DNA from: Dolichospermum flos-aquae CCAP 1403/13F
GTDB lineage: Bacteria > Cyanobacteriota > Cyanobacteriia > Cyanobacteriales > Nostocaceae
NCBI RefSeq assembly: GCF_012516395.1
Contig: NZ_CP051206.1
Coordinates: 4,717,334 to 4,781,333, forward strand
Direction: 5' to 3'
Length of the DNA: 64,000 nucleotides
Shown: piece by piece, positions 28,902-39,133 of the stretch
Layout of the letters: each line of letters starts with the position of its first letter
Position numbering within the stretch: the stretch's first letter is position 1
Translations under genes and position numbers: made by a program
The notes under the pieces: generated by a model
Database searches by the model: none
What the model was told of the DNA's origin: nothing
What the model saw: only the letters and a program-made list of their open reading frames with translations

Positions 28902-31238
28902 ATGTTTAATTCATCCAGGATGAATCGGTTTTGGCGTTTACCGGTAGGTAATCAGTGGCAACAAACTAGAGGAAAATCTCCAACAAGGGAAGTGGAAGAT
29001 TCAATTCCTTTACGAGTGCTGGTGATGGCTTTGGTAATTTTGGGGATTGTGGCCACGGATATTGCTGGTGAAACTCAATTTAGTCTGTGGACAGTACCAT
29101 TAACTATGGTAGGAACGGGGTGGAGTTACTACCGTCGCCGTAGTTCTAATATTCCTGTGCAGTTCTGTATTGCGATAGGAATGTTATTGGCTTTGGGGGC
29201 TTTTTTTGGGCGGTTTATTGGTAATTGGAATGATACTCGGCTAAGTTTGGCGGAGTTATTGATTCAATTGCAGGTATTACATAGTTTTGATACGCCCCGA
29301 CGCAAAGATTTGGGCTATTCGATTGTGATTGGGTTGATATTGGTGGGTGTGGCGGCGACGTTGAGCCAAACTATGACGTTTGCACCTGTGTTACTATTAT
29401 TTTTAGGAATATCTCTCCCCACTTTAGTGCTTGATTACCGTTCTCGTCTAGGGTTCAAGCAATCTACTTCGGAAAAATCTGCCAAAAAGAATAATTCTAG
29501 TTTCAATTTTAAATTTCTAATTGTAAATTTTTTGTTGATTGTGGCTTTAGGACTGGGGATTTTTGCAATTTTACCCAGAGTTCCTGGTTATCAGATTCAG
29601 TCTTTTCCTGTGAGTGCGCCCCTGAAAATTCCCGAAAATTTTACGGGGCGGAGTATTATTAACCCCGGTTATGTCCGTGAAGGCAAGGGTAATGGTCAAG
29701 GTAATGACAATTATAGTGGTAGTGGCTCAGGAAAAGCTGGTGAACCAGGAAAAATAAACAGTAATTTTTATTACGGTTTCAATAGCGAGATCAACCAAAA
29801 CCTGCGGGGGGAAATGAAACCCAAGGTGGTGATGCGAGTGCGATCGCAAGCAGCAGGTTTTTGGCGCGTCCTGGCCTTTGACAATTATACGGGTAAGGGT
29901 TGGAAGATTTCCCGTAATGATCAAGTTACTACCCTCAGACAATCATCCTGGACTTCCCGCATTTCTATTGATTTTGCACCCTTGGCTACTCTCACTAAAG
30001 AGGTAGTGCAAACCTATAATTTGGTGACAGAGTTGCCTAATCTGATTCCAGCAATGTCCTATCCCAAAGGTTTGTACTTTCCCACACCAATGATAGCGGT
30101 TGATCAAGAAGATGGTTTACGTGCGCCAGTACAGTTATCAGAAGGGCTAACATATACCGTAGTTTCGGATGTTCCTTACCGCGATCGCTCTTTATTAGGT
30201 AAAGCATCAACTAAATATCCAGCCAATATTAAAAACTATTACCTGCAAATCCCGCCAAAAATTGCCGATAAAGTCCGCAAACGAACTGAAGAAATACTGG
30301 CTAGTTATGATCAACAAAGGGTTTCCCGTTCTCCAGGGACGAAAAGCCTAGATTCAGCTTATGAAAAAGCTCTTTACTTAGCCCAGTATGTTAAACAGAA
30401 TTACACCCTACCGACAAATCCTTTAGATTTGCCTTATTTGAATGAAAAGGATGACTTGGTAGAAACCTTTTTATTCAAAAATAAAGGTGGTTATCCAGAC
30501 CATTTTTCCACTGTATTAACGATTATGCTGCGTTCTATAGGTATTCCAGCGCGGTTAGTAGCGGGATTTGCCCCAGGAGAGTTTAATCCGTTTACAGGAA
30601 TGTATGTTGTCCGCAATACTGATGCCTATGCCATGACGGAAGTTTATTTTCCTAAGTATGGCTGGTTTACCTTTGATCCAATTCCTGGACATCCTTTAAT
30701 TCCCCCTTCGATAGAAGAAGATCAGACTTTTAGTGTGCTGCGGCAATTTTGGAATTGGGTAGCTGGTTGGCTACCTTCACCAATTACAGCTATTTTAAAT
30801 ACTGTATTTGGGACGATATTTAGCTGGTTATTCCCAGGAATAGCTTGGTTTTTGGCTTTATTTACCAAAGGTTGGTTGGGGGTATTAACTGGTTTAATTG
30901 TGGGGACAATCGCGGCTTTTTTAGGTTGGCTGGGTTGGGGACAATGGCGTAAGTGGCTAAATATCCGGTGGTTAAAGAAATTACCGCCAATGGAAAGACT
31001 TTACCAGCAAATGCTACAATGGAATGCTAACAAGGGTTTAGGTAAGCATCCCAGTCAAACACCTCTAGAATATGCCCAGTTTTCATACCAACACCATTCT
31101 CCAGAAATAGCGGAGGTGATAGATGAAATCTGTCATGCTTATGTGAGTTGGCGTTATGGTGGACATACTCCCAACTGGCAGCAGTTACAACAAAGATGGC
31201 AAGCATTGAAGAAAGTTGATAAAAATCGCGTTTCTTGA
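28902..31238 (+). CDS. Transglutaminase-fold membrane protein (TgpA/DUF3488-like), catalytic residues altered
   Basis: This 778-residue protein has an N-terminal block of five or six membrane segments, a DUF3488-like region, a large extracytoplasmic part with a transglutaminase core (about 490-600), a C-terminal membrane helix pair and a DUF4129-like tail. The fold landmarks FLFKNKGGYPDHFSTV, RSIGIPARLVAGFAPGEFNP and WFTFDPIPGHP are clear. However, the catalytic Cys of the usual GYCEHF motif is Pro (Pro532), and the catalytic His of the usual DAHAW motif is Tyr (Tyr576). Only the Asp (Asp592) remains. It is therefore predicted to be a non-catalytic member. ATG 28902 is chosen over an upstream ATG at 28860. 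It lies directly after hetZ-patU. Confidence 0.85.
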   Translation: MFNSSRMNRFWRLPVGNQWQQTRGKSPTREVEDSIPLRVLVMALVILGIVATDIAGETQFSLWTVPLTMVGTGWSYYRRRSSNIPVQFCIAIGMLLALGAFFGRFIGNWNDTRLSLAELLIQLQVLHSFDTPRRKDLGYSIVIGLILVGVAATLSQTMTFAPVLLLFLGISLPTLVLDYRSRLGFKQSTSEKSAKKNNSSFNFKFLIVNFLLIVALGLGIFAILPRVPGYQIQSFPVSAPLKIPENFTGRSIINPGYVREGKGNGQGNDNYSGSGSGKAGEPGKINSNFYYGFNSEINQNLRGEMKPKVVMRVRSQAAGFWRVLAFDNYTGKGWKISRNDQVTTLRQSSWTSRISIDFAPLATLTKEVVQTYNLVTELPNLIPAMSYPKGLYFPTPMIAVDQEDGLRAPVQLSEGLTYTVVSDVPYRDRSLLGKASTKYPANIKNYYLQIPPKIADKVRKRTEEILASYDQQRVSRSPGTKSLDSAYEKALYLAQYVKQNYTLPTNPLDLPYLNEKDDLVETFLFKNKGGYPDHFSTVLTIMLRSIGIPARLVAGFAPGEFNPFTGMYVVRNTDAYAMTEVYFPKYGWFTFDPIPGHPLIPPSIEEDQTFSVLRQFWNWVAGWLPSPITAILNTVFGTIFSWLFPGIAWFLALFTKGWLGVLTGLIVGTIAAFLGWLGWGQWRKWLNIRWLKKLPPMERLYQQMLQWNANKGLGKHPSQTPLEYAQFSYQHHSPEIAEVIDEICHAYVSWRYGGHTPNWQQLQQRWQALKKVDKNRVS

Positions 31239-31631
31239 TCATTCGGCGCATTTACAGCACTTTCCGGTGTTATGAGGTACTTATGTAGCGGGCAAGATGC
31301 CCGCACTACAAGAGTTTCATAATTCAAGTTTGTACCTCATTAGAGCGAAATCTGCCGGATAAATGCCCATTCCCAGCTTAAAAAAGCTCATCTTGCCTAT
31401 ATTATTTTCAATTCACAAGAAACATTTACTAGCTTAGATGGATATAATCTTGCATATATCATAGGGAGTATTTTTAGGAGATTTGGCCGATAACACAGCT
31501 AAAAAAAGCATAAGTTATGAAAAAACTCAGATTAACGGGGGTTAAATCGTTGTAACTCCCATTCTTTAGCGATAACATGGAAATAAGTTTGCTACAAGCT
31601 TTTCATTTCTCGTTTAGCTGAAATTTTTTTT
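31239..31631. repeat. intergenic region with a 69-bp inverted-repeat element
   Basis: At 31272-31340 ATGAGGTAC and GTACCTCAT bracket an inner hairpin (GCGGGCAAGATGCCCGC), giving the form of a small MITE. The rest of the region, up to remA, shows no gene. It is AT-rich and presumably carries the remA promoter. Confidence 0.65.
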
Positions 31632-31898
31632 ATGGAAATTCAATTAATCAATATCGGGTTTGGTAATATCGTCTCTGCCAACAGAGTCGTTGCCATCGTT
31701 AGTCCAGAATCTGCTCCCATTAAACGCATTATCACCGATGCTAGGGATAGAGGTCAACTGGTTGATGCTACCTATGGACGACGGACTAGGGCAGTGATTA
31801 TTACTGATTCTAGTCATGTTATTCTCTCTGCGATTCAACCAGAAACCGTAGCCAATCGGTTTGTGATTTCTCGTGATCATCATGTTGTAGATAATTAA
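31632..31898 (+). CDS. remA: RemA-family DNA-binding regulator (DUF370)
   Basis: This 88-residue protein matches RemA/DUF370 throughout ([40 protein letters not shown]). In Bacillus, RemA is an oligomeric DNA-binding activator of matrix genes. The role in cyanobacteria is not established. It stands just upstream of gmk, a gene order seen in many bacteria, with a 266-bp gap that shows no further gene. Confidence 0.88.
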   Translation: MEIQLINIGFGNIVSANRVVAIVSPESAPIKRIITDARDRGQLVDATYGRRTRAVIITDSSHVILSAIQPETVANRFVISRDHHVVDN

Positions 31899-32164
31899 TC
31901 ATTGGCATAATTATCAACCCAACTCTATTTGTACCATATCGGCTGTACTATGTGAATTAGACTGGTTTTCTGTCACCAGTGCTACAAATTCTTTAGTCTT
32001 GATGCTATTTTGAAGAGTGAGGATAAGAAATACTGCCGCAGAGGCTGATACCGTAGGTATTTAACCATCTCAAATCCTAAATTCAAAATAGTATTAGTTA
32101 TTTTAGTCGCTAAAACAAGACTAAGGAATCATTTGTATTTATTAATTCACTTTTTTCACGGATA

Positions 32165-32770
32165 ATGCAAGTTTTACCTACCCATAATGGTGCAAATACG
32201 AAAGAATGTCCGCCTCTGGGCAAACTAATTGTTTTAACCGGTCCGAGTGGAGTCGGCAAAGGTACGTTAATGAATGAAATTCTCCGGCGTTATCCAGAAT
32301 TGCATTATTCAGTATCTGCAACGACTCGTTCACCTCGTCCGGGAGAAATCAATGGTAAAAACTATAACTTTATTAGTCGGAGTCAGTTTGAACAGTTAGT
32401 TACTCAAGGCGAATTTTTAGAATGGGCAGAATTTGCTGGTAACTGTTATGGTACGCCCCGTGAAGCTGTTTTGAACTATATTCAGTTGGGTAAGTTGGTG
32501 TTGCTAGAAATTGAACTAGCAGGAGCAAGACAAATCCGTCATACATTCCCTAGTGCCCTGAGTATTTTTATTTTGCCACCTTCATTTGCAGAACTAGAAA
32601 ACCGCATTCGTGGACGGGGACAAGATTCAGAAGAGGCTATTTCTCGTCGTTTGCAACGTGCTGAAGAGGAGATTGCCGCTGCTAACGAATTTGATATAAA
32701 AATTATCAATGATGATTTTGAGCAAGCTTTAAAGGAAATAGAGTTAGAGATAGGACGTAATTTACCATGA
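32165..32770 (+). CDS. gmk: Guanylate kinase
   Basis: This enzyme phosphorylates GMP to GDP. The P-loop [11 protein letters not shown] (about 25-35), the GMP-binding [17 protein letters not shown] and the lid region [18 protein letters not shown] are all intact. The 201 residues include about 18 extra at the N terminus compared with minimal Gmk. The stop is followed within a few dozen bases by an inserted IS607 element, which does not damage the coding region. Confidence 0.94.
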   Translation: MQVLPTHNGANTKECPPLGKLIVLTGPSGVGKGTLMNEILRRYPELHYSVSATTRSPRPGEINGKNYNFISRSQFEQLVTQGEFLEWAEFAGNCYGTPREAVLNYIQLGKLVLLEIELAGARQIRHTFPSALSIFILPPSFAELENRIRGRGQDSEEAISRRLQRAEEEIAAANEFDIKIINDDFEQALKEIELEIGRNLP

Positions 32771-32833
32771 CATACTAGACATAGCCGGACATTCGTGGTA
32801 TGATAGGACAAGCAACAAACTTAGTTCTATCAG

Positions 32834-33445
32834 ATGACAGTAAATTATGTACCTCCAAGAGTCGCTGCTACCAGATTGGGAGTCAGCACCAAAACGCTTG
32901 AAAGGTGGCTTGAAGACGGGAAAATCGAAGGCATCTTTACCCAAGGTGGACAAAGAAGATATAACCTCGATTCAATTATCCCTGTTCGACATGGCAATCC
33001 GCCAGACGAACGAGCCACCCTTTTATATGCCAGAGTTTCAAGCCGCAGTCAGAAAAACGACCTTGAGCAACAGGTTCAGTTTCTCCAGTCTCGTTACCCT
33101 GACGCAGAAATCATCACTGACATCGGCAGCGGACTCAACTTCAAGCGAAAAGGTCTTCAAACCTTACTGGACAGAGTTCTCGGCAACACTTGCAAGCTTG
33201 TTGTCATTGCCCACAAAGATCGGCTTTGTCGCTTTGGATTCGATCTTATCTCATGGCTCTGTGCTAGGCAGCAAACTCAAGTATTGGTTCTCAACCAAGC
33301 GAACCTCAGTCCAGAACGCGAAATGGTTGAAGATATTCTTGCCATTATCCATGTCTTCAGTTGGCGATTGTACGGACTCAGAAAGTACAAAAAACAAGTC
33401 GCTGAAGACAGTGAGTTACCGAGTGTATCCAGTAAAGGAACTTGA
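32834..33445 (+). CDS. tnpA: IS607 serine recombinase TnpA
   Basis: This is the transposase of the element. Residues 1-45 are a MerR-type helix-turn-helix (YVPPRVAATRLGVSTKTLER) and residues about 58-190 are a serine-resolvase domain. The nucleophile Ser lies in LYARVSSRSQKNDLEQQ, and the active-site Arg residues are in AHKDRLCRFGFD. The 203 residues are full length for IS607 TnpA. There is no visible damage, so it may be active. Confidence 0.9.
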   Translation: MTVNYVPPRVAATRLGVSTKTLERWLEDGKIEGIFTQGGQRRYNLDSIIPVRHGNPPDERATLLYARVSSRSQKNDLEQQVQFLQSRYPDAEIITDIGSGLNFKRKGLQTLLDRVLGNTCKLVVIAHKDRLCRFGFDLISWLCARQQTQVLVLNQANLSPEREMVEDILAIIHVFSWRLYGLRKYKKQVAEDSELPSVSSKGT

Positions 33446-34640
33446 GTTTATTTGGAAAAAATGGGTGGCTGCCGTTCGCAAGGTTTACAACATTTCCATT
33501 GCCTACTTAAACGAAAATCAAGGGTTTAGTAAGGTTGGTAAAAAAGGTGGAAAAATGGGGTTTAGAACCATGCTTAAAGCCTCCGGTTTAATCCCTCAAT
33601 GGTGTTTAGATTTGAATGTTTCTAAAATACTAGACAACGCTGCAATGGAAGCATATAAAGCCTGGTCAGAAACAGCCAAAAACCCCAAAACAATTAATAA
33701 AGGTAAAGACAAAAAACCGCATCATCAAGCAGGACTAAGGATTGCTAAGTTCCGAAGTATCCGTGACCAAAAACTAACCATTCAATTTGACCCGTCAGCA
33801 TATAAAAATGGTAGATGGATGGTATCAACAACTAAACATCTACCGCGTCCTGAATTTAGAGGACAAGATTTTTGTGTTTTAACTGACGGGTCTTCAGAAC
33901 TCACCTACAACAAGGGTCGCTGGTTTGCTCACTTCCCTGTAGAATTGCAGCAGACCGCAAGTGTTACAAATAAAATAATTTCACTTGACCCCGGCATCAG
34001 AACTTTTATGACTGGTTTTGATGGCAGCGACTTCTTAGAGTTTGGGAATGGAGATTTCAACAAAATAGCTAAACTTTGCTCACACCTTGATAAGCTTAAA
34101 TCAAAACATGATCTAAGCGTTGGACACAAATTCAAACGTCTTAGATCCAAACTTAGACTGGCGATGGAAAGGCTCAGAACTAGGATTAAAAATCTTCGCT
34201 CTGAGTGCCATAAACAAGTCGGTTCATATCTAGCCAAAAACTATGATGTGATTGTACTTCCTACCTTTGAGACTTACCAAATGGTTGTCAAAAAGAAACG
34301 GAAACTGAGAAACAAAACAGCTAGGGCAATGATGACTTGGGCATTCTATCAGTTCTCTCAAACTCTTGAACATTTGTGTAACCGTTACGGTTCCAAATTA
34401 GTGAGAATAACTGAAGAATATACATCGAAGACTTGCACGAAATGCGGACACGTTCATAGAAAACTTGGTAGTTCTAAGAACTTTGTTTGCCCTAATTGCG
34501 GTTATGAAATACCGCGAGATTTTAATGGAGCCGTGGGGATTTTCCTCAAGGCAATGTGGGATACCACCTTTACCAACTCAGTTGGTGATGTTGTACTGGA
34601 CATTCACGATATCTCAGATGTCAGGGAATATCTCGGTTAA
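33351..34640 (+). CDS. tnpB: IS607-associated TnpB RNA-guided nuclease
   Basis: This is the OrfB/TnpB protein of the element, in its family an RNA-guided DNA nuclease that uses an omega RNA from the right end. The start is ATG 33351 (MSSVGDCTDSES), 95 bases inside tnpA; the open frame extends further upstream but only through tnpA. In the 429 residues the three RuvC acidic residues are present (LDPGIRTFM, LPTFETYQ, RDFNGAVG), as is a four-Cys zinc finger (CTKCGHVH ... CPNCGYE). The protein therefore looks catalytically intact. Confidence 0.88.
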   Translation: MSSVGDCTDSESTKNKSLKTVSYRVYPVKELEFIWKKWVAAVRKVYNISIAYLNENQGFSKVGKKGGKMGFRTMLKASGLIPQWCLDLNVSKILDNAAMEAYKAWSETAKNPKTINKGKDKKPHHQAGLRIAKFRSIRDQKLTIQFDPSAYKNGRWMVSTTKHLPRPEFRGQDFCVLTDGSSELTYNKGRWFAHFPVELQQTASVTNKIISLDPGIRTFMTGFDGSDFLEFGNGDFNKIAKLCSHLDKLKSKHDLSVGHKFKRLRSKLRLAMERLRTRIKNLRSECHKQVGSYLAKNYDVIVLPTFETYQMVVKKKRKLRNKTARAMMTWAFYQFSQTLEHLCNRYGSKLVRITEEYTSKTCTKCGHVHRKLGSSKNFVCPNCGYEIPRDFNGAVGIFLKAMWDTTFTNSVGDVVLDIHDISDVREYLG

Positions 34641-34781
34641 AAGTATCAGTCTCCTCTATGAAGACACGAAGATTTTAATGCAAGTAATCAATGAACAATA
34701 GCTAAACCTTAAAATATGCCAGTTAAATTAACTTTATGCCTTTTGTGACTGTAAGAATCAGCTAAGTCAGACTAGAATTAA

Positions 34782-35855
<1,074 letters not shown>

Positions 35856-35942
35856 GTAATGGGTAATTGGTAATTGGTAATTGGTAATTGGTAAAACATT
35901 CTTCCCAATAACAACTTACCACTGACTACTGACCACTGACCA
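35856..35942. repeat. heptanucleotide repeats between gap1 and pyk
   Basis: Tandem GGTAATT units are followed by CCACTGA/CTACTGA heptamers. This is the same repeat class as at 37440-37725 and 59478-59546. Confidence 0.8.
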
Positions 35943-35992
35943 ATCCAGGGCTTAACGGGGTGTGCTACTTTACCGTTACTCCTTACATACTT

Positions 35993-37423
35993 ATGCGTCG
36001 CACTAAAATTGTTTGTACTATTGGACCTGCTACATCTTCACCTGAGAAGTTAGAAGCTTTGGTAAGAGCAGGAATGAACATGGCGCGGTTAAATTTTTCT
36101 CATGGTGCTTATGAGGCTCACGCCCAGGTTTTTCATCATTTGCGGCAAATTAGCAAGGATTTACACAAGCCAATTGCGATTATGCAGGATTTGTGTGGTC
36201 CAAAAATTCGGTTGGGAAAATTACCACCGGAAGGACTGATGTTAGAAGCTGGGACTGAGGTAACTTTTGTTTTACAAGAGAAGGGTGAAACTATTGATGA
36301 GTTACCCTTACCTCTACCTACTCTCTTTGCTATGATGCGATGTGGTGAAACGATTTTAATTAATGATGGTCGGGTGAAATTAACTGTTACCAGTCGAGAC
36401 GCTGATAGAATTCGCGCTCATGTGAATATTGGTGGTTTGATTTCTTCTCATAAAGGTGTAAATTTACCTGCAACTCCTTTACCTGTAAGTTCAATTACAG
36501 AAAAGGATTTAATGGATTTACGTTTTGGGATACAATTAGGAGTAGACTGGGTAGCGGTTTCCTTTGTGCGATCGCCCCAAGACCTCGAACCTGCACGCCG
36601 GATGATTGAAGGCGCTGGTTCAAAAATTCGTCTCATTGCCAAAATTGAACGGGCAGAAGCTGTGGAACAGCTAGATGCTATCATTGCAGCCGCTGACGGT
36701 ATTATGATTGCTCGTGGGGATTTAGGGGTGGAAGTACCGATTTATGAAGTCCCCCTGATTCAAAAAGACATTGCTCGTCGTTGTAATCAAGCTGGTAAAC
36801 CCGTGATTACAGCTACTCAAATGTTAGAGTCCATGATTAGCGCCCCCGACCCTACTCGCGCTGAAGCTACGGACGTGGCTAACTCAATCTTAGATGGCAC
36901 AGATGCGGTAATGTTATCTGGAGAAACCGCAATGGGTGAATATCCCCTAGCTGCTGTCCAAACTATGCACAATATTGCATTAAGAACAGAAACCGTACTT
37001 CAAGAGGGAAATAGACATTCTTGGAGTCCGAAAGCGGGTAGTTTGACGGTGACAGAATCAGTATCTCAATCGGTTTGTCGCATTGCCTATGAAACCGGTG
37101 CAAAAGCGATTCTCTGTAATACTACATCAGGAAGTACAGCCAAACTCGTTTCTAAATACCGTCCCAGCACACCAATTATCGCTCTTACTTCCGACTGTAC
37201 CGCCTACCGTCAATTAGCTTTATCTTGGGGTGTAGAACCGCTACTGATTCAACCTGTTCACAATGCTGAAGAAATGTTTGTGAATGTGGTAGACACCGTT
37301 GTAGATAGTGGTTTAGTTCAGGAAGGAGACAAGGTGGTGATTACCTCTGGTGTCCCAATTGGTCAATCTGGAACAACAAGTTTAATTAAAGTGCATTCTA
37401 TTGGACAGCCAATTACAGCATGA
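35993..37423 (+). CDS. pyk: Pyruvate kinase
   Basis: This enzyme converts phosphoenolpyruvate and ADP to pyruvate and ATP. The start ATG 35993 gives the conserved N terminus RRTKIVCTIGPATSS. Substrate and metal motifs follow: MNMARLNFSHG, MQDLCGPKIRLG, the active-site IARGDLGVEVP and ITATQMLESM. The C-terminal allosteric domain is complete (SGVPIGQSGTTSL). The 476 residues are normal. It lies 137 bp after gap1 on the same strand, with repeats between, so co-transcription is possible. Confidence 0.95.
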   Translation: MRRTKIVCTIGPATSSPEKLEALVRAGMNMARLNFSHGAYEAHAQVFHHLRQISKDLHKPIAIMQDLCGPKIRLGKLPPEGLMLEAGTEVTFVLQEKGETIDELPLPLPTLFAMMRCGETILINDGRVKLTVTSRDADRIRAHVNIGGLISSHKGVNLPATPLPVSSITEKDLMDLRFGIQLGVDWVAVSFVRSPQDLEPARRMIEGAGSKIRLIAKIERAEAVEQLDAIIAAADGIMIARGDLGVEVPIYEVPLIQKDIARRCNQAGKPVITATQMLESMISAPDPTRAEATDVANSILDGTDAVMLSGETAMGEYPLAAVQTMHNIALRTETVLQEGNRHSWSPKAGSLTVTESVSQSVCRIAYETGAKAILCNTTSGSTAKLVSKYRPSTPIIALTSDCTAYRQLALSWGVEPLLIQPVHNAEEMFVNVVDTVVDSGLVQEGDKVVITSGVPIGQSGTTSLIKVHSIGQPITA

Positions 37424-37737
37424 CGCATCTAAAATGGGTGATTGGGGACTGGGGATTGGGAATTGGTAATTGGTAATTGGTAATTGGTAATTGGTAATTG
37501 GTAATAATTTCTATCACCACTGACAACTAACCACTAACCACTAACCACTAACCACTGACAACTAACCACTGACAACTGACAACTGACAACTGACCACTGA
37601 CAACTGTACGGGCGAAGCATTTGGAGAACTATTTTTTGCAATGACCGATAATTTATCTTCCAAATGCTTCGCCCCTACTGACAACTGACAACTGACCACT
37701 GACAACTGACAACTGACCACTGACATTGGAGTATGTT
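37424..37737. repeat. heptamer arrays flanking one dispersed hairpin core
   Basis: GGTAATT units (about 37455-37502) and long runs of TGACAAC/TAACCAC/TGACCAC heptamers flank a 68-bp hairpin core (37608-37677). The core's ends, GGGCGAAGCATTTGGA and TCCAAATGCTTCGCCC, are perfect inverted repeats. No gene is present. The core sits 60 bp before tal. Confidence 0.9.
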
Positions 37738-38739
37738 ATGCCTAAGAACTTACTAGAAGCACTACGGGCAGTGACCGTTGTGGTAGCGGATACCGGAGAT
37801 ATCCAATCAATTGAACAGTTTAAACCTCAAGATGCTACTACCAATCCCTCACTGATTACTGCTGCGGCACAAATGCCGGAATATCAGGATATTGTTGATC
37901 AAACTTTACTGAAAGCTAAAAAAGATGCTGGTGCTGGTGCTAGTCAAGCACAGGTGGTATCTCTAGCTTTTGACCGTTTGGCGGTATCTTTTGGATTGAA
38001 AATTTTGCAAATTATCCCTGGTCGTGTATCTACAGAAGTAGATGCTCGGTTATCCTATGATACAGATGCTACCGTAGCTAAAGCACGGGATTTAATCGCT
38101 CAGTATAAAGCTGCTGGTATTTCTAAAGAACGGGTTTTGATTAAAATTGCTTCTACTTGGCAAGGTATCAAAGCTGGGGAAATTTTGGAAAAAGAAGGTA
38201 TTCACTGTAACTTAACTTTACTATTTGGTCTGCACCAAGCGATCGCCTGTGCGGAAGCTGGTATCACTTTAATTTCTCCTTTTGTTGGTCGGATTCTTGA
38301 CTGGTACAAGAAAGATACTGGCCGGGATAGCTATCCCGCAGCGGAAGATCCAGGTGTATTGTCTGTAACTAGCATTTATAACTACTATAAAAAGTTTGGT
38401 TATAAAACCGAGGTAATGGGCGCTAGTTTCCGCAATATTGGCGAAATTACTGAATTAGCTGGTTGCGATTTGCTGACTATTTCTCCAGGGTTGTTGACAG
38501 AATTGCAAAATACTGTCACAGAATTACCCCGCAAACTTGATCCTGCTAAGGTAGCAAATCTATCAATTGCCAAAATTTCTATTGATCAAGCCACCTTTGA
38601 GCAAATGCACAATGGCGATCGCATGGCTTCTGATAAACTCTCAGAAGGTATTGATGGTTTTACCAAGGCTTTGATTTCTTTGGAAAAACTATTAGCTGAA
38701 AGATTGGCTGGTTTAGAAAGTGAAAAGGTAACTGCTTAA
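37738..38739 (+). CDS. tal: Transaldolase
   Basis: This enzyme transfers dihydroxyacetone units in the oxidative pentose phosphate pathway, important for heterocyst reductant supply. The start is ATG 37738 with GGAG upstream. It shows DATTNPSLI (about 33-41), the Schiff-base Lys in [12 protein letters not shown] (about 130-141), [12 protein letters not shown] and [13 protein letters not shown]. The 333 residues are typical of the TalB-type family. Its leader carries the dispersed hairpin core described separately. Confidence 0.93.
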   Translation: MPKNLLEALRAVTVVVADTGDIQSIEQFKPQDATTNPSLITAAAQMPEYQDIVDQTLLKAKKDAGAGASQAQVVSLAFDRLAVSFGLKILQIIPGRVSTEVDARLSYDTDATVAKARDLIAQYKAAGISKERVLIKIASTWQGIKAGEILEKEGIHCNLTLLFGLHQAIACAEAGITLISPFVGRILDWYKKDTGRDSYPAAEDPGVLSVTSIYNYYKKFGYKTEVMGASFRNIGEITELAGCDLLTISPGLLTELQNTVTELPRKLDPAKVANLSIAKISIDQATFEQMHNGDRMASDKLSEGIDGFTKALISLEKLLAERLAGLESEKVTA

Positions 38740-39133
38740 TAATTGGTGATGGGTAATAGGTAATTGGTAAAATCCTTACCTATTCTCTATTACCTATTAC
38801 CTGCTCTATCTACTTTTTACGGGTTGTTTTCGGATTAGATAATTCATATTTTGAGCCGCTATTTTTACTATTTTAGTGTTTTGCTATAAGTCCTAAATTG
38901 ATAATTTTGTGGTTATGCAATCTTTACTAAAAGCACAACTACGAACAATTAATTTTCCGTCAACTTACTTTGATTCATGTCTGCTATAGCACCTCTTGTC
39001 ATAGCCGCGATCGCTTTATCTGTCGCTTTCGGTAGGTGATAATATTTACCTCCGGCTGTTTTTGATTATCAGCATTAGGATTTCCAGAATTTAAGGATGT
39101 TTTAAAATTAATTTTGAGTACAAGAGTACAAAT
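38740..39133. other. intergenic region holding a displaced chlD tail
   Basis: Apart from a GGTAATAGG/CCTATTACC inverted repeat at about 38750-38805 and the chlD-derived fragment at 38949-39066, I see no gene. The fragment marks one edge of the accessory cassette. Confidence 0.7.
38949..39066 (-). pseudogene. displaced 3' end of chlD
   Basis: Bases 38974-39065 match 41522-41613 (the end of chlD) at 85 of 92 positions. Read on the minus strand, all seven differences are synonymous, giving an identical peptide from [10 protein letters not shown] to GAIADM. The fragment then continues in frame for eight codons (NQSKLTEN) to a TAA at 38949, whereas the present chlD ends KAK. It therefore looks like a genuine former C terminus, separated from its gene by the 2.5-kb cassette. 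Confidence 0.85.

Larger units (their letters stand above)
32771..34672 (+). mobile_element. IS607-family insertion sequence
   Basis: This 1.9-kb element between gmk and gap1 carries a serine recombinase (tnpA) overlapping a tnpB gene. IS607 elements have no inverted termini, so the ends are approximate. The left end lies just after the gmk stop. The right end is taken near TCCTCTATGAAGACAC (34652-34667), a terminus-like string that also closes the remnant at 48702-48840. Confidence 0.75.

Noticed and set aside
32847-33350. Upstream extension of the tnpB frame
   Set aside because: It runs out of frame through tnpA; the first plausible TnpB start is ATG 33351.
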